Both the position numbers and the translations under genes were made by a program. Below the pieces are notes generated by a model. It had not been told where the DNA came from, did no database searches, and saw only the letters and a program-made list of their open reading frames with translations. DNA of 40,510 bases from Weissella hellenica (GTDB taxonomy: Bacteria; Bacillota; Bacilli; Lactobacillales; Lactobacillaceae). The stretch covers positions 1 through 40,510 of the forward strand of contig NZ_BJEG01000015.1 in the NCBI RefSeq assembly GCF_005405545.1. Reading direction: 5' to 3'. Below, piece by piece: positions 38,528 through 40,510 of the stretch (positions are counted from its first letter, which is position 1; every line of letters starts with the position of its first letter).

Positions 38528-39862
38528 TTAAATTTGATCAAACAAATCATTTAATGCTTCCGTCATTGTTGGATGCGTGTATATTTGATCGCGCAAAGTC
38601 TCAGCTGAAAGATGATTTTGCATCGCTAGACTAATAATATTAATCGTCTCAAATGATTCCTCAGCATAAATAGTTGTACCCAAAATTTGATGTGTCTGTG
38701 GATCTATTAATGCTTTATAGTTACCTCTTGGATTACCAATTACTTGTGTCTTAGGAACACTAGCTGCTGGCATCTTCAGTACTTTATAATCAATGCCTGC
38801 CTCATTCAGCTGTGCCTCTGTTTTTCCGACACTACTAATAGCCGGATTTAGAAAAATAGTATTCGCAAATACTGGTCGATTTAAACGACTTCGTGTCTTA
38901 TCGCCATATAGATGATTAGCCATAATACGCCAATCATCTAACGAAATATACGTGAATTGTGGCCCGCCGGTAACATCACCTAAAGCATAGACATCTTTAG
39001 CATCTGTTTCTAGTATATCATTGACTAAAATTTCACCGTGACTACCTGTTTTAATACTAGTTCTTTCTAGGTGCAAATCGGTCACATTAGCTTTACGTCC
39101 CGTAGCAACTAATAACCCATCGGCCTGTATATTTTTAATCCCTTTTGGTGTGCTTATAGTTAATGTAACACCATTTAATGTATCATTTACACCAGTTAAG
39201 TTGCTTTCTAACAAAAAGGATACACCATCCTCCTCTAAATCATTTTTAGCTTGTTCGGCAATTTCAGGCTCAAAGTGTCCTAAAATCTTAGATGATTTAT
39301 CAATGATGGTCACATGGCTACCAAATTGTGCATACATTGATGCAAATTCCAAGCCAATCGGTCCACTACCAAGAATAACTAATTCCTTTAATTGTTTATC
39401 TTTTACAAGTAAGTCTGTGGACGAATAAACATGTTTACTAGCAAGCAATCCATCAATATTAGGCCAAATTGGCGTTGCTCCTGTATTAATAAAAATACGA
39501 TCTGCAATTAAAGTTTCCTGCCCTGAGTTATCAGATACTCGTACCGTATGGTCATCCAAAAATTCAGCAGTAGCTGTTAAAACAGTGGCTTCTTGTAAAT
39601 CAGCCACTTTATGGTAATTTTTATTACGTAGCATTGCTGTTAGGGCATTTTTCTTTTTTAAAGCGACTTCATATTCTATACCCCGGTGGGCATTAATAAT
39701 CATGTTTTTAGTTGGTAAACAAGCAACATTGATACAAGTTCCACCATACATGTTGGGATCTTTTTCAATAATTAATACTTCTTCACCGTGCTTTGCAAGT
39801 GTTCCTGCAAGTGTTTTACCCGCTTTTCCAAATCCAATAATAATATTACTAAAATGTTTCAT
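38528..39862 (-). CDS. Pyridine nucleotide-disulfide oxidoreductase (RclA/mercuric reductase-like)
   Basis: A 444-residue cytoplasmic flavoprotein. The FAD-binding N-terminus is IIGFGKAGKTLAG, the redox-active disulfide is GGTCINVACLPTK (Cys43 and Cys48), the NAD(P)H-binding GSGPIGLEFASMYAQFG is near residue 165, and ALGDVTGGPQFTY binds FAD. The C-terminal dimer domain ends with YTHPTMTEALNDLFD, which holds the His-Glu pair. The lack of an N-terminal HMA domain and of C-terminal vicinal cysteines argues against MerA. Proteins of this size in LAB are usually RclA-like and linked to oxidant or copper stress. A palindrome 31-45 bp upstream of the start suggests Crp/Fnr-type control. Confidence 0.82.
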   Translation of the reverse strand: MKHFSNIIIGFGKAGKTLAGTLAKHGEEVLIIEKDPNMYGGTCINVACLPTKNMIINAHRGIEYEVALKKKNALTAMLRNKNYHKVADLQEATVLTATAEFLDDHTVRVSDNSGQETLIADRIFINTGATPIWPNIDGLLASKHVYSSTDLLVKDKQLKELVILGSGPIGLEFASMYAQFGSHVTIIDKSSKILGHFEPEIAEQAKNDLEEDGVSFLLESNLTGVNDTLNGVTLTISTPKGIKNIQADGLLVATGRKANVTDLHLERTSIKTGSHGEILVNDILETDAKDVYALGDVTGGPQFTYISLDDWRIMANHLYGDKTRSRLNRPVFANTIFLNPAISSVGKTEAQLNEAGIDYKVLKMPAASVPKTQVIGNPRGNYKALIDPQTHQILGTTIYAEESFETINIISLAMQNHLSAETLRDQIYTHPTMTEALNDLFDQI

Positions 39863-39892
39863 TATTCACCTTGCTATTCAATAATTTAATTG

Positions 39893-39907
39893 TGTGATCG
39901 AATCACA
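39893..39907. promoter_or_regulatory. Palindromic operator upstream of the oxidoreductase gene
   Basis: TGTGATCGAATCACA has perfect 6-bp arms around three bases. It resembles a Crp/Fnr-family half-site pair (TGTGA..TCACA) but has one base less spacing than the standard 16-bp site. It differs from the TTGAT boxes of the 28.5-33 kb cassette. Confidence 0.6.
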
Positions 39908-40120
39908 AATCAGGATCTAAAATAATTAAGTAATTAAAATTATTTAGAAATAATTTTTGAATCTAATTCCCAATTTGGATGTTATTTTTTGTACAAGATT
40001 ATTGCAACAATATTCTGATATTTTCATACTCTGATCCCCCTCAATCAATTATATATAATTCAATTCTTTTAACGCAAATTTATTGTCCATTAGTTTTTAT
40101 AACATCATTTAAATGGCCTT
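39908..40120. other. AT-rich region without recognisable gene
   Basis: No open frame with a ribosome site and no strong hairpin was seen. TATTGTCCATTAG near 40081 faintly resembles the IS3-type ends noted elsewhere. Confidence 0.4.
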
Positions 40121-40177
40121 GTAACAAGCATAACCTTTATTCATGATAAAAAAGGCAAGCCAACACGCTTTACTTAA
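40121..40177 (+). pseudogene. Tyrosine recombinase fragment, copy 3
   Basis: VTSITFIHDKKGKPTRFT, then a stop, corresponds to residues ~63-82 of the two integrases (VKNTAFIHDKKTGKANTLY). It includes the catalytic Lys region. Only this piece remains. Confidence 0.55.
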
Positions 40178-40186
40178 ATCAATCAA

Positions 40187-40396
40187 GAAAAGTGGTGGCG
40201 TTTTGGTAAATAGTTACAACAAAAAAAGAAAAGAATAATAGTTAAATGGCGGAATATAAATTTTAACAAGCTGTAATTGACAAGCTAAAGAGTGAAGAAT
40301 GGGACTATCTCATAGATTATTCGGGCGTAACGGTTAATCAGTTATATGATCACTGGCGAGATATTCTGAATACAAAAAAGCAGCCAAATTTTTTAT
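40187..40396 (+). pseudogene. repB end plus hsdR start, copy 3
   Basis: KWWRFGK and a stop (40190-40213) is the end of repB. After the same 32-base spacer, ATG 40246 starts MAEYKF, then a stop, and the frame continues as QAVIDKLKSEEWDYLIDYSG, then LYDHWRDILN to about 40370. This is a third, decayed copy of the junction at 20006-20121 and 27397-27816. After it the sequence diverges. Confidence 0.75.
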
Positions 40397-40510
40397 AATA
40401 TCAATAAATGCTTACCAACCTGATGTTCCTATATCAATAAATGGCACATCTTTTTCTAAACACTCGTTCTAATTCTGTCGGAATTAAACCAACTGATGTA
40501 ATTTGAGGTT
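40397..40510 (-). other. Unidentified sequence at the window edge
   Basis: On the minus strand a frame entering from the edge reads PQITSVGLIPTELERVFRKR, and a shifted frame reads DVPFIDIGTSGW. It may be a decayed gene end; the family is not recognised. Confidence 0.25.

Noticed and set aside
1..40510. tRNA or rRNA genes
   Set aside because: I saw no cloverleaf with conserved TTCGANNC arms and no rRNA motifs anywhere in the window.
1..40510. Whole window as a closed circular plasmid
   Set aside because: The IS3 OrfA frame at position 1 does not continue sensibly into the sequence at 40510, so circularity cannot be claimed from the ends.

Overview
The window looks like plasmid DNA from a low-GC lactic acid bacterium. 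Leuconostoc or a related member of the Lactobacillaceae is plausible, but the species cannot be fixed from sequence alone. The plasmid evidence is two theta-type Rep_3 replicons, a ParA/ribbon-helix-helix partition locus, a MobC/MobA/MobB mobilisation block with an oriT-like region, an Fst-type toxin/antisense-RNA addiction locus, a HigBA-like toxin-antitoxin pair, and many insertion-sequence fragments. It is a mosaic of imported cassettes, and many of the joints fall in broken genes.

Layout. Positions 1-6430 hold a maltose operon (malT, mapA, galM, pgmB) flanked by IS3 debris and by two decayed LacI-family regulator fragments. Positions 6637-7576 are a dead IS3-family element. Positions 7593-10748 are a block that looks richer in G+C, with a truncated secreted nuclease and a complete quinol-dependent nitric oxide reductase (norB), closed by an IS30 fragment. 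Positions 11368-14434 carry a serine resolvase, ParA, two small ribbon-helix-helix proteins and the Fst-type system. Positions 14512-16608 are oriT and mob genes. Positions 16898-17560 are a long non-coding stretch dense in perfect hairpins, a candidate large structured RNA. Positions 18191-20121 are replicon 1 (repA killed by one nonsense codon, iterons reduced to about 1.5). Positions 20122-21916 hold a 200-bp IS30-derived mini-element, a dps gene and an integrase lacking a catalytic Arg. Positions 22344-24611 encode a UvrA-like ABC protein. Positions 25469-27397 are replicon 2 (four and a half 22-bp iterons, intact repA and repB), followed by fused remnants of hsdR and hsdS and by an mrr fragment.

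Positions 28500-33270 are a stress/metal cassette: dps, an FNR-like regulator (FLP), a broken lgt, a CxxC metal-binding peptide and a P1B-type ATPase with an unusual CPG motif. Each of the four transcription units starts with the same FNR-type box (TTGAT-N4-GTCAA) centred 41.5 bp before the predicted start site. After it come an ArsC-type reductase, HigBA, a second integrase copy with its catalytic residues intact, a short VIT-family metal transporter, a second FLP and an RclA-like flavin disulfide oxidoreductase. The last 400 bases hold a third decayed copy of the integrase and of the repB-hsdR junction.

How the parts fit. The sugar operon imports maltose and phosphorolyses it to glucose and glucose 1-phosphate, and converts the latter to glucose 6-phosphate. 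The other accessory genes share an iron, redox and nitrosative-stress theme: two Dps, two FLP, VIT, NorB, the oxidoreductase, the metal ATPase and ArsC. The repeated rep-hsd-int modules in three stages of decay suggest that related plasmids fused by cointegration and then eroded.
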